DNA of 64,000 nucleotides, taken from positions 6,017,766-6,081,765 of the forward strand of contig OU696581.1 of NCBI GenBank assembly GCA_916048095.2, read 5' to 3'. Within the stretch, counting starts at the first letter, position 1. Each line of letters opens with the position of its first letter. Under the pieces are notes generated by a model. That model had not been told where the DNA came from and searched no databases. It saw only the letters and a list, made by a program, of their open reading frames with translations. The DNA comes from Sacculina carcini (Eukaryota > Arthropoda > Thecostraca > Sacculinidae). Shown piece by piece: positions 52,117 through 62,281 of this stretch. The translations under genes and the position numbers were made by a program.

Positions 52117-52632
52117 ATGTCTTCATCTCCGGTCAATCTTATTCTTCCCTCTCCTGGATCAGAGCGTATGTATCGCGTCTCCATTGGTTTTGTAAATATT
52201 AGATCGTGCCGACATAAAACCGATCATATCTTAAACTTCTGCTCTTCTTATGGCCTTTCCATTCTCTGTCTCGCTGAAACTTGGTTACTTGAGTCCGATG
52301 TATCGCTGTTTTCCTCCAACGTATCACCATTTAATTTTCTTCACAAGGCTCGCTCTAATTGTAAATCTCCTGGTGGCGGCGTTGGTTGCATTTTCTCAAA
52401 CTCTCTCTCCATTTCCCCTATCTCTAGTTTGATTCCCCCTCCTTCTTCATTTGAATTTCTAGCCCTATCTCTTCATGTTCCTAACCACTCTGCATTCTGC
52501 TTACTTATATTATATCGACACAATCATACCGGCACTTCTCCGTTGTTCCTTGATGAATTTTCCCCTCTCCTTGAGGCTGTCACTACGTCTTTTTCTAGCA
52601 ATTTCTTGATTCTAGGTGACTTCAATTTCTAG
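52117..52632 (+). pseudogene. LINE D endonuclease
   Basis: APE-type endonuclease: VSIGFVNIRSCRHKTDHI, LSILCLAETWL (catalytic Glu), GGGVGCIFSNSL and FLILGDFNF, then TAG at 52,630. The frame continues past the stop without a shift (TDSPSRNPYC), so a single C-to-T change (CAG to TAG) would explain the break. Confidence 0.85.
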
Positions 52633-52677
52633 ACTGATTCTCCCTCCCGTAACCCCTACTGCTTAGGCTTTCTCTCT

Positions 52678-54999
52678 ATGCTTGAATCTCATGGTTTGTT
52701 TCTTTGCAACTCTTCTCCTACTCATACCTCTGGCCATACCCTTGACTTAATTCTGTCTCCGTCGCCTTTCATCTCTTCTGATCGCCATCCTCCGGACGTT
52801 CTCACCATTCCTCCAGATCCGTCAATCTCCGATCACAGTCTCCTTTTAACCTCAATTCCGTTTTCTCCTCCTCCCGTTAATTCTTCTTTCACTTATCGTA
52901 ACTATAAGAAATTTGACCCATCCTCGTTCCTATCACTCCTGGAATATTTTCTTCCTATCCATTTTCTGTACTCACTTTCTCCTGCCGAATTATTTCCGTG
53001 TTTGTCTGCTGCTCTTACGTCTATTAATGATTGCATTCTTCCCCTTCGGACATGCGCTTCTCTTTCTCCTCGCCTTCCTCCTTGGTTCAATTCTAATCTC
53101 CGTAGCCTTAAATGTTCTCAGCGCCGTCTCGAACGTTGTTGGCGACGCTCTCGTTCTTCATCTGATTGGCTATCGTTTTGCTCGGCTCGATCATCTTACA
53201 TTTCTGCCCTCTCTCTCGCCAAGTGTAACTTCTATAGAACTCGTCTTTCTTCTCTTTCTCGCTCTCCCAAATCTTTATGGGCTACTTTGAATTCTATCCG
53301 TGGTCTTCGTTCGCGTTCTATTTCTTCCACTATAACAGCCTCACAATTTTCTACCTTCTTTGAGGATAAAGTCAATTCGTTGCTTTCCGTTATTCCTCCT
53401 TCATTATCTCTTCTCAGACATATTTCCTCACCTGATCATTTTTCATCATTTAATCATCTTAGTGTGACTGACTTAACTGCCCTTATCTCATCAACTAAAT
53501 TGTCGTTCTCTCCTTCTGATCCTATAAATTTTAAGGCAATTTCTGAATTGATTCCTTCCCTTTTGCCCTATTTTCTTCATTTGATTAATAGTTCTTTCCT
53601 CCATGGCGCTTTTCTTGCTGATAAACATGCTACAATCTACCCTATCCTTAAAAAACCCACGTTAGATCCAACTGTTATTAAAAATTATCGGCCTATTTCT
53701 CTTCTCAGCTTCCCTTCCAAACTTCTTGAATCTGCCATCTCTTCTCAACTTTCTCCCTTCATTAACCAATTTCTTGATCCTTACCAATCTGGTTTCCGTC
53801 CTTCATATTCCACTCAGTCTGTTCTTATCTCTGTAACCAATGGCGTTTTATCCCACTTCTCTTACCGTCGGTCTGCCTTGCTTGTTCTCCTTGATATGTC
53901 TTCTGCCTTTGATTTGGTTAATCACTCTATTCTTCTTCGTGATCTCTCTCATCTTGGTATCTGCTCTAGTGCTCTCTCCCTTCTCAAATCATATCTCAGT
54001 GGTCGGACTTATGCTGTGAAATTTAATTCCTGTGTCTCTTCTTCGGTTGCTCTACGTCATGGTGTTCCACAGGGCTCCATTCTTGGTCCTTTGTTATTTA
54101 ATCTGTACATGTCTTCTCTTTGTCCTATTCTTCGTAAACACTCTATAAGTTTTCATATCTATGCTGACGATATTCAGTTTTACATCCCGCTTCCTTTTCA
54201 TTCTCCTTCCCTGCTATCTGACGTGCTTTCTGATATTTCTTCTTGGGCTGCAGCTCGCAATCTTCTCATCAACACTTCAAAGTCTGAGTTTCTCCCTCTT
54301 CATCCTCCGCGCATTAGTCCTCCGCTGCTCTCAGTTCCTCTAGCCGTTACCGTTCGAAATCTTGGTATTATTTTTGATTCTTCGCTCTCCTTTGTAGATA
54401 ACATTCGCTCCGTCGCACGCACTTGTCGTCTGATCCTACGTTCACTCTATCCCATTCGTCCCTGTCTCGATCAATCTTCATCTATTAAACTTGTTAATTC
54501 TCTTATACTCTCTAGATTAGACTATTGCAACTCACTATACTTTAGCTTACCTCGTTCTTCCCTAAAAATACTACAACGTGTTCTTAACCAATCTTGCCGA
54601 TTTGTTCTTCACCCTACTCCTTGCCGTCATACCTCCAGTTTTCTATTTAAGTTTCGTTGGCTTCCAATTGTCTCTCGTATCCACTTTCGCCTTTGCTGTC
54701 TAATCTTCAAACTCCTTCATGATCCCAGTCAACCGCCCTACCTAGTCAGTCTTTTAACTCGTTCTGATAATGTTTCTTCTCGTAGACCTGTTCCCCTTAT
54801 CTGTCCTCGGGCCACTAATGAATCTTCGTGGTCCTCTAAATCTTTTACTTTCTTCGGTCCGCGCATCTATAATTCTATTCCTTCTCATATTATTTCATCT
54901 TCTTCCTACCGCATGTTTGCTTCCCGACTTCAAAATCACCTTTTTGACATCTCGTTTGATTCAGCTTCTCACACTCTCACTCCTTTCGCCAAACTATGA
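52678..54999 (+). CDS. LINE D reverse transcriptase
   Basis: 773 codons in the same frame as the endonuclease. The endonuclease end has HTSGHTLDLILSPS and ISDHSLLL. RT motifs are NYRPISLLSFPSKLLE, DPYQSGFRPSYSTQ, LLDMSSAFDLVNHSILL, HGVPQGSILGPLLFNLYMS and the catalytic HIYADDIQFYIPL. The C-terminal domain has LDYCNSLYFSLPRS and WLPIVSRIHFRL, a CR1/L2-like signature. The coding strand is strikingly T/C-rich. RT is intact; the element is inactive because of the upstream stop and truncation. Confidence 0.9.
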   Translation: MLESHGLFLCNSSPTHTSGHTLDLILSPSPFISSDRHPPDVLTIPPDPSISDHSLLLTSIPFSPPPVNSSFTYRNYKKFDPSSFLSLLEYFLPIHFLYSLSPAELFPCLSAALTSINDCILPLRTCASLSPRLPPWFNSNLRSLKCSQRRLERCWRRSRSSSDWLSFCSARSSYISALSLAKCNFYRTRLSSLSRSPKSLWATLNSIRGLRSRSISSTITASQFSTFFEDKVNSLLSVIPPSLSLLRHISSPDHFSSFNHLSVTDLTALISSTKLSFSPSDPINFKAISELIPSLLPYFLHLINSSFLHGAFLADKHATIYPILKKPTLDPTVIKNYRPISLLSFPSKLLESAISSQLSPFINQFLDPYQSGFRPSYSTQSVLISVTNGVLSHFSYRRSALLVLLDMSSAFDLVNHSILLRDLSHLGICSSALSLLKSYLSGRTYAVKFNSCVSSSVALRHGVPQGSILGPLLFNLYMSSLCPILRKHSISFHIYADDIQFYIPLPFHSPSLLSDVLSDISSWAAARNLLINTSKSEFLPLHPPRISPPLLSVPLAVTVRNLGIIFDSSLSFVDNIRSVARTCRLILRSLYPIRPCLDQSSSIKLVNSLILSRLDYCNSLYFSLPRSSLKILQRVLNQSCRFVLHPTPCRHTSSFLFKFRWLPIVSRIHFRLCCLIFKLLHDPSQPPYLVSLLTRSDNVSSRRPVPLICPRATNESSWSSKSFTFFGPRIYNSIPSHIISSSSYRMFASRLQNHLFDISFDSASHTLTPFAKL

Positions 55000-55039
55000 T
55001 TCCATTCAGCTATCCATTTTCTATTCCTCCTTATTCTAC

Positions 55040-55200
55040 TCAAAACTCATGTGTATATGTGTATGTATAAGTGCATGTCTATGTATGTATGTATATGTAT
55101 AAGTGCATGTTTGTGTATGTGTGTATATGTATTAGTGCATGTTTGTGTATATGTATAAGTGCATGTTTGTGTATGTATGTATATGTATATATGTATTTAC
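55040..55200 (+). repeat. GTGCATGTTTGTGTATG minisatellite in the LINE D 3' UTR
   Basis: Repeats of TGTATATGTATAAGTGCATGT with small variations occur four to five times, followed by a (GTTT)n run at 55,263-55,292. Confidence 0.8.
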
Positions 55201-55551
55201 GCTTTGTTGTTCGTCTTTAAATTATGCGCGCCCGTGTTTTTACAGGCGCTATAGTAAATATATGTTTGTTTGTTTGTTTGTTTGTTTGTTTGTGTATTCT
55301 GTATCCTGCGTGAATGATCGTCTGATTCTGATTTCGCGTGATTTGTTTTCCCATTCTTACTTATGGTGCCCCATGTGTATGTGTATGTTTTTGCTTATGT
55401 ATGTGTGTGTATGTCTGTGAGTGTGTGTGTGTTCCTATGTGTGCATTATGTGTTCTTACTGTTGTCACATGTTCATCTCCATCGTTGTGTTTGCCTTTTA
55501 AATTTTGTCGCGCTTCTGTGCATATTAGCGCTATAACAAATACATTGATTG

Positions 55552-56267
55552 ATTATTCCTTCATTCAGCAGTCTTGTTACTTCACCTATAATTAAATCAA
55601 CATCTGTTCTAGGATAACGGCGAGATTTCACAGCGATGGGTATGCAATCAGATGTCAAGTTTTCAAACAACAACGGAAGCTTAACATTGGCGGTCATCAC
55701 TCCACAAATCTCGAGAGGCGGTTTTCGACCACTGAATTCCACTGTGATTTTCTCGTGAAGTCCCAAGAAGTCGTGTCCTAACACTATCGGCGCACACAGG
55801 TCATCAAGAAGATGAAGCCGGACACTGGAATACGTCTTGTCTTTTATGGTGAGGTCAACCACACAACAACCATCGATATCCACATGTTGTGAAGAAGACG
55901 CCATTGAGATGCGTCCTGAAGATAAAAAAATGTCTAAATCCTGTGATCTTGCGATGATAGAGCGAATAAAACTTTTGCAGCTACCAGTGTCAACCAATGC
56001 CTCTGTTTCGATATTCTTGTTGAGCTTAATAGGCGTCACAGTTGAACGTACACTGTGCAAAGCAGACTTTACCGAAGACGTTGCGGCTATCATGGCTCCA
56101 GCGCTGGTAATGTTGTCGCTGCCGAAGTCGGAGAACATTGGAGCGTCCTTCTCTTTTGTGACCTGCATACGCGAACGTAATGACCAATTTTCTGACATTT
56201 GGCACACGCTGCGCTTCGCGCTGGACACACCGATCGAGGGTGAGTCCGCCCACCACAGAAAGAGCAC
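55552..56267 (-). pseudogene. Gypsy A protease and RT N-terminus
   Basis: Retropepsin with TEALVDTGSCKSFIRSI (D-T-G) and APIVLGHDFLGLHEKI. The RT start follows (SRRYPRTDVDLIIGEVTRLL and NEGIINQ), where LINE D interrupts it. It shares one frame from the zinc-knuckle region onward. Confidence 0.85.
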
Positions 56268-56320
56268 CTTTGAATCTGAGCAGCCGCGGCGTAATCCTGT
56301 GAATCAGAAACAACACTCAC
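56090..56320 (-). pseudogene. Gypsy A Gag zinc knuckles
   Basis: CSFCGGRTHPRSVC and CAKCQKIGHYVRVC are two CCHC knuckles. They lie in a frame different from the protease, so a frameshift (programmed or decay) lies between about 56,090 and 56,267. Confidence 0.78.
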
Positions 56321-56565
56321 TTTTTCTCAAACATTATTGTCATCAACACGTGTTCGATGCGTAGCAGCAACAGCTGTCATAGATTCATCTACATAGCAAG
56401 CTGACTGTTTCTGCGCCATCTCCAAGGCTCTGGCTTGTTCTATCGCTGAAGTGAGGCTCAACGACAAATTTTCTAACCTTTGTCTTATGGCGCTTGACGT
56501 CATATCCGCAATAAAAGCGTCGCGAATTGCTAGCTCCTCAGCCTGTTGGGCCGTATAGTCCTTAA

Positions 56566-57091
56566 CCCTTTACCGGGCACTACTAGAAATAATGAGAAAT
56601 TCTACTTTTTGACCTTAGACCATGAAAGTACATCAAATTCTAAGGTATCTTTACTCTTGAACATTTTCCGAAATTTTTGGTTTTGAGGTTGCAAATTGCA
56701 AATCCGCAAGTGATCATATATGATCACTTGCCGGTCTATGAAAAAAAAGGTCTTATTTTGATATCACGTGAAAGCCCTATCTTTCAACTGTATATGATTG
56801 TAGTATGATGTGCTTAGAGACATTATGTAGAGAGGTAGAGGCCGGAACGTACGGAGAGGTAATGGCGAACGTGCACACTCTGAGGCGGTCGGGCAGCAAC
56901 TGATTTCTGAAGCTCTCCCACCCAATCCCTGGGCCTCTGAGGGTCTGACGTCATAGTCAGCCGTGACGTCAGATCCTTCCTGATTGACTAGAGGCCGGTC
57001 CCAGCCTTACAGGTTGAAACAGAGCTTGGTGGCGACGCCATTTTCCAAGCGTATTTAAGTGATCAAACATGATCACTTGCCCGGTAAAGGG
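56566..57091. mobile_element. piggyBac-like MITE in Gypsy A gag
   Basis: The ends CCCTTTACCGGGCA (56,566) and TGCCCGGTAAAGGG (57,091) are perfect 14-bp inverted repeats beginning CCC and ending GGG. They are flanked by TTAA on both sides (56,562-56,565 and 57,092-57,095), the piggyBac target. Subterminal ATCACTTGCC motifs (GTGATCATATATGATCACTTG at left, GATCAAACATGATCACTTG at right) look like binding sites. 526 bp, non-coding. Confidence 0.9.
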
Positions 57092-57208
57092 TTAAAACCA
57101 CAATCAGCAGCATGACTCCTGAGTCTGCCAACGAATGAATCGACTGATTCTCCACTTGTCGGTTTGTATGCAGCCAGTTTGTATCGCGCAAACACTTCAC
57201 TTTTAGGT

Positions 57209-57445
57209 TTAATGAACCTTGACTTGATAAGAGTGATCGCTGTACCGTAACCCTGCGTTCTTTATGATCTTGTACAGTTTACAGTTCACATGCGCCCGTA
57301 GAAGTGACATTTTATCTGGATTCAACTCAGGATTTATGGCGGAGCAGAACGCCTCAAAATTATCATGCCACATAGTCCATTCATCTTCAGCATCGGCTGA
57401 TTCTGGATAAATGTCCAGCTGTGACGGGCGGAGGAACTTATCCAT
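57209..57445 (-). pseudogene. Gypsy A Gag N-terminus
   Basis: Starts MDKFLRPSQLDIYPESADAE. WTMWHDNFEAFCSAINPELN is a capsid-entry motif common in invertebrate Gypsy Gags. The frame breaks at 57,209, and further Gag sequence up to 56,330 is interrupted by the MITE. Confidence 0.75.
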
Positions 57446-57490
57446 ACTCTGTGGAAGAAGTTATCTAATCAAATCGTTTGTTAAATATAT

Positions 57491-57684
57491 TGTTATGTAT
57501 GCAATTGAACCTTTTGCAATAGCCAATTCGAGAATAAACATCAAGAACTTGGCTATATTTAACAAACGAACACTCAATCACGAACACACACACTCATCTG
57601 AATCAAAGCATCCAAATACACAGCACACAACATTAATATAGAACTGCCAACACCAGCTTTGGGATTTCCCCAAATTTCACTACA
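57491..57684 (-). repeat. 5' LTR of Gypsy A
   Basis: 194 bp, partner of 38,750-38,943. It is followed by the CATGC duplication. Confidence 0.92.
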
Positions 57685-57689
57685 CATGC

Positions 57690-58420
57690 ATACATGTATT
57701 TCATATTTTTATTTTCCGGAATTAACACAAATTGCTGAAATGGCGTCTGTACTATCACGCTCAAAAAGTTGAAGGAATTCAATGTGAAGTTGCATTTACC
57801 AGAAAAATGTGTCTGATGGGAAAAGCATCCTTTGCATTATATGAGAGAAAGACGTGTCCGCTGGCCACAAGTCGCAGCTCGATCGACACAACAAATCGGC
57901 TGCTCATTCGATAAACATCAAACGTGACTATACATGTAGGATCGAGTCATGGGATCAAAGCAAGTCCAAAATGGCACCCCTACCATGTACATTTTGAGTG
58001 TAGTTCCTCATGTTTCGCAGAGTCTCCGCATCTTTTTCCTTAGTCCCCTTCATTCCCCCACCGAAACGATCCTGGCGCCGCTACTGCACCCCTACCTTAT
58101 CGGAGGGGTTCTATCAAAGTAAAAGTATTGTCACGTACTATGAAAATTTAGCCTCTAAGGGTGGCTCCCAATGAAATGTTGCTGGATACATGCTTAAAAT
58201 GCAAATATTCTACGAAATCGTGCAAAATTCACATATATGAAAAATAAATAACATATTTTGGTGCTTTTGGCAACATATTTTGGCACATTTTGTCACATAA
58301 TAAAAACATAAAACGCTAAAAATTATCATATGATTCCCCATTAATAAGTTAATATTACTCCCATATTTCATATGGATTTTTTTCGAAAGTAAATAGTCTT
58401 TAATATCTCTCATATTCTCA
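57690..58420. other. Pre-insertion flank of Gypsy A; no gene recognised
   Basis: Continues the sequence interrupted at 38,749. It contains GGCGCCGCTACTGCACCCC near 58,072, which resembles a hAT MITE end. Otherwise it is A/T-rich with no convincing frame. Confidence 0.5.
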
Positions 58421-58421
58421 C

Positions 58422-58859
58422 ATGTTCTTGTTGAGTGTGTATTTGTATGTATGTTTGCTTTGTATTGTGTGTGTTGTATGCTTGTCTTTTGTTGTGACAT
58501 TTCGTATGCATGTGTTATGTGTTGTGGATTTATGCTTGCATGCGTCGTGCATTATGTGTATATTTGTATGTTTGTTTTGCGTTGTGTGTGTGCCTTCTCA
58601 CACCGTGGATTTGTCATTTCTGCTGATGATGTGAGGCGATGTTGAAATGAATCCAGGTCCTGATCGACCACAAGAACGATTTTCAAATATACTTTTCGCC
58701 AACATCAGAGGCTTGTATAAGAATATCAGAGATTTGACAGCAACCAGTCGCTCCAAGGACATCGTTATCTGTGCCGAAACGCTTGCGCCCGATTATCGGG
58801 ACCAATCTGAGCTCTTGATGCCAGGTTTCAGTCAGCCATTGCTAATCAAACGTGACTGA
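58422..58859 (+). pseudogene. LINE copy 2: hydrophobic leader, 2A-like motif and endonuclease start
   Basis: The frame from 58,422 is open except for one TGA (58,632-58,634). It is hydrophobic and Cys-rich (CIFVCLFCVVCVPSHTVDL, then SFLLMM). Directly after the TGA come GDVEMNPGP (58,635-58,661), the D-x-E-x-N-P-G-P consensus of 2A ribosome-skipping peptides. The endonuclease start follows: ILFANIRGLYKNI and IVICAETLAPDYRDQ (catalytic Glu). 2A-like sequences at the ORF start are known in some CR1-group LINEs. Skipping activity is an inference. Confidence 0.7.
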
Positions 58860-58877
58860 AAAAACAGGCGGCGTGGC

Positions 58878-59966
58878 ATGGCAGTATACGTACGCAAATG
58901 CTTTTCAGCAACGAGAATTACGGCGCATGACTGCACTTGTCATGCAGTTATGCTGCTGCGTGTCAACACCGCCTTGATGAATTTTTACATATTTGGAGCT
59001 TACCGAAATCCAGACTGTAACGAGTCTATCTACGAATGTCTCTTGTCAGCCATGACAACAATTCAGGAGAAGGACACCAAGTCAGCGTTTGTATATGTGG
59101 GGAACATGAACGCCCATCACCGTGAGTGGCTCTTGTCGACATCCCATACATACGCCCATGGTAGAGCAGCATATGATTTCTGCAACATTACTGGCTGTTC
59201 CCAAATGGTGTCCGGTCCCACACATCAAGCGGGAAACTGTTTGGACTTGGTTCTGACAGACGTCTCAGATATCGTGAGTGTAAACGTGGAAGCTCCAATA
59301 GGAAGTTCAGATCACTCGTCGCTGTCCGTGAAGTTGACATTGAGACTGAAGGTTTCTCCTTACACGATTTCAAGGCTCATGCACATGAAGAACAATGTTG
59401 ACTGGTTGAAGGTGAATGATGAATTGAAAGCCATTAAAGTTTCAAAACTGCTGCAGAAGAAATGTCCCATCGATGCATTGAGCAAATACATTACCGATGT
59501 CATCTCAAGGAGAGTGCCTACTAAAAAACTACGTTTTGGCTCTGATGACAAACCCTGGTTCACCAACGAATGTCGCAGCGCACGTGAATCCAAGCAGGAG
59601 ACTTGTCACAAGTGGCTTCAATCACGCTCAGCCGATTCATGGAATGTCTACACTGAGGCCAGACGGCATGCTGAGCATGTGTACTCAGGAGCGGAAACAC
59701 GTCACTCAAAGAAACTTGCTGAAAAGCTAACATCTGCCAATGACGCCCACAAATGGTGGTCAACCTTGAAATCGTCAGTGTCTGGACATGACATGTCTGT
59801 CCCTCCTATATATTCAGCCAACGGTGAGCTCAAAAACAACCCAACAGAGAAAGTAGAGTTTCTTATGGATTACTTCAATACCAAGCAATGTCAAGGGTTC
59901 ATTCCGTCGGATGATTCACCTGTCCTCGCCCCGAAAATCAAAGGCATTGCCTTCGAATCAAAATAA
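58878..59966 (+). pseudogene. LINE copy 2 endonuclease and linker
   Basis: After a TGA at 58,857 the frame continues GGVAVYV-like with MAVYVRKCFSATRI. FVYVGNMNAHHREW has Asn where copy 1 has Asp in the G-D-M-N motif, a likely inactivating change. IGSSDHSSL follows. It ends at TAA 59,964 just before RT. Confidence 0.8.
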
Positions 59967-61319
59967 GTGGCGAGTCTCATGAAAGATCTTGATGCCCACG
60001 GAGGAACAGACCCTCTGAATATGTTTCCGTTTTTTCAAGAACACGGCAGATACTCTAGCTCCGAAGCTCAGTGCTGTTTTCAGTCGCTTGATGAAGACTG
60101 GTTCGTTTCCATCCTGTTGGCGGGTTGCGAATATCACGCCCACACTGAAACGAAACAATTCAGCTGATGTTGCAAACTACCGGCCGATATCAATTACGCC
60201 GATTATGTCCTAAATATTCCAGCATTTGATATCTTCCAGACTGTCCAAGTACCTGGAGAGCAACAATATGTTGTCGGAAAACCAATTTGCATACCGCAAA
60301 ACTCAGCACGACTGACGCTCTGCTTACTATCACGCACGAGCTCCAGCAAGTGCTAGACAAAGGTAGTGAAGCCTGGATTGTGCAGTTGGATTTATCGGCG
60401 GCATTTGACTGTGTGAGCCGCCAGGGCTTGTTGCAAAAACTGAGAAACATCGGAATCGGCGGCCGCTTGCTGAGTGTTTTGCATCAATTTCTTTCCAATC
60501 GCGTACGACGTGTTGCCATCGATGGAACCTACAGTGACTGGCAGAGCATTGTTCCCGGTGTCCCGCAGGGAAGTGTGTCGGGTCTTGTTTTGTTCAACAT
60601 TTACACCGCTGACCTATACACAACCACACGCAACCCTGTATATGGATATGCTGATGATATCACCTTGATGGCTGTAATTTCATCTCCTTCGGACAGACCA
60701 CAAGTGCGTTAAACGGTCAACGACGATATCAGCAGCGTCCTGAAGTGCTGTGAGAGGTGGAATATGATATTGAACACTTCGAAATCTAAATGTTTGTTGG
60801 TTTCTAGCTCACGTACCGTTCAACCTTCGCATGGAGCTATCCTCATGAATGACGCTCAGCTCAGTTTGTGTGATGAGTTCAAAATATTAGGAGTACATGT
60901 AGGCTCAAAACAGACATTTGAGAGTTACATTCGGATGGACTTCTGCTGCGGATTGTCACCTCAATCTCATCAACATATTTGTTAGAACTTGCAAGTTCCT
61001 CTGTGGCGACTTGGTTCTTGGTGATCTTTGCCATCGTCGAAAGGTCAGCAGCGTGGGCATGCTGTGCAAGACCAAGCACAACGACCATCATCCGATGAGC
61101 AAGTCAATTCCTGATGATTTCGTGGCAGCAAGAAGCACACGGTTTACACCCAAACAGCATTCCCAGTGCATGGCTCCAATTCGTTGTCGTACAAAGCAAT
61201 TCCAACGTTGGTTTCTTCCGGCCACTGTGGCTACCTGGAATACGTTGAAGGAGGATGTTCTCTCGCAGAACAATTTGAACAAATTCAAGGCCAAAGTCAA
61301 TGAAATGCTACTGAAATAG
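59967..61319 (+). pseudogene. LINE copy 2 reverse transcriptase (fragmented)
   Basis: Pieces in shifting frames: LDLSAAFDCVSRQGLLQKL, GVPQGSVSGLVLFNIY, GYADDITLM and, after a deletion, the C-terminal TWNTLKEDVLSQNN. Stops occur near 60,165, 60,710 and 60,960. The YADD box is still readable. Confidence 0.82.
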
Positions 61320-61384
61320 CGGAATTGACTGTTGAGTCTTATTAATTGTTTATTTATTCATATGTATTGTTATTTATTCATATG

Positions 61385-61693
61385 TGTAGTGTCCGCACGC
61401 ACGCATGAATTATTGCAGCAAGAAGAAACGCTCTAAACCACACAATATATTAACGCAAGATTACAGCACAAGTTTACAGCACAAACTAACAATGCAGAAT
61501 GCCTCAACCTCAAACACCAAGGCCAACACCGTACCGTACGCGGTAGCACCCCGTGCACGCTCAGCATTCACTCGCCTCATGTAACCGTACACTCAGCATT
61601 TCTCGAATCATGTAGGTGTATCGCGTATCATGTAAGTGTGTCAAGTATCATGTAACATGTAGCTCACTGTACGCTTCTAACCGAACCCTGACA
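61385..61693 (-). repeat. 3' LTR of Gypsy F
   Basis: A 309-bp block with TG...CA ends on both strands, bordered on the right by the polypurine tract and on the left by LINE copy 2. Only one LTR is visible. Confidence 0.72.
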
Positions 61694-61720
61694 TTACATA
61701 TCCCCGGTCTTAAGAAATCA

Positions 61721-62281
61721 CTAGTCCATAAGACGAGCCGGCAGCCAGCGGTGACGACCGCGCGATGACGATGGAAGTTTACGGGGCGGATCTTCGTTTA
61801 TCTCCAGCAATCCGTGGCCGGGGAATGTAGTACCGTTACTCGGTAGCGGTTCGGCAGTTTCACTGGTCCTTTGTGTTGGTCGAGGCGAAGCAGGTGACGA
61901 TGCTGACCAAATTTCAGTGTCGGCCTCGTCCTCTGCGGCACGTGGTACAACACATAATCTGGTCTTGGCCAGGTGTGCCACATTACGGACGGAACCGTCT
62001 TCCAATCGATGAGCAGCACCTTGTCGCCCCACTATGCGCACTGGACCGGAGAAACGTCTGCCGGTCTTCTCGACATGCCCAGCAACCCGAACATATACGT
62101 AGTCTCCGATTTGCATGGACGATACTCGGACACTCATGCGGCGACCATAATAACGCTTATAGCGGCGCTGCTCACGTTGTACCCTGCTGGTGAGTTCTCT
62201 ATGCTCAGCTCTTGAACCCCGTTCCGCCGTTGTCACGATCGCAAGAGAAAGACGCATCGGCCGTCCATGTAGGAGTTGAGA
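61721..62281 (-). pseudogene. Gypsy F integrase C-terminal domain
   Basis: Begins at the inversion breakpoint with SQLLHGRPMRLSLAIV. QREQRRYKRYYGRRMSV follows, then an SH3-like segment (MQIGDYVYVRVAGHVEKTGR and SGPVRIVGRQG), and the tail ends in GRHRWLPARLMD. Residues upstream of SQLL derive from the inverted segment's other strand. Confidence 0.8.

Larger units (their letters stand above)
51682..55551 (+). mobile_element. CR1/L2-like LINE D nested in Gypsy A
   Basis: About 3.9 kb between two halves of A's RT: GTGTTATTATT on the left, and GATTATTCCTTCATTC on the right continuing A. ATTATT at both sides is the probable target duplication. It has part of an ORF1, an endonuclease and an RT. The 3' UTR carries (TGTATG)n-type repeats and two related ends: GGCGCTATAGTAAATATATG (55,244) and TAGCGCTATAACAAATACATTG (55,526). 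It starts with a short tandem repeat (GACCGTTTGTTTGTTGG twice). Confidence 0.82.
38750..57684 (-). mobile_element. Gypsy LTR retrotransposon A, host of four nested insertions
   Basis: The 194-bp LTRs (38,750-38,943 and 57,491-57,684) start TGTTATG and end CACTACA. They are flanked by the perfect 5-bp duplication CATGC (38,745-38,749 and 57,685-57,689). Gag, protease, RT and integrase run on the minus strand but are separated by Gypsy B (with C inside), a short (AAC)-tailed insert, LINE D and a piggyBac-type MITE. The LTRs differ at about eight sites. A polypurine tract (GTGGGGGAGAA, minus strand) precedes the 3' LTR. Confidence 0.9.
58421..61384 (+). mobile_element. CR1/Jockey-like LINE (copy 2), decayed, cut by Gypsy F
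   Basis: About 90% or more identical to copy 1 from the shared start at CGTGTCAACACCGCC (58,959), but it also keeps the 5' part including the start of the endonuclease. There are several frameshifts and stops, plus an internal deletion near 60,940 relative to copy 1 (the segment around its LVCSASRKLGIIRKA is missing). The 3' UTR is interrupted at TATTCATATG by the Gypsy F LTR. The exact 5' end is unclear. Confidence 0.82.

Noticed and set aside
56566-57091. Part of Gypsy A Gag
   Set aside because: TTAA-flanked inverted repeats show that it is a separate MITE.
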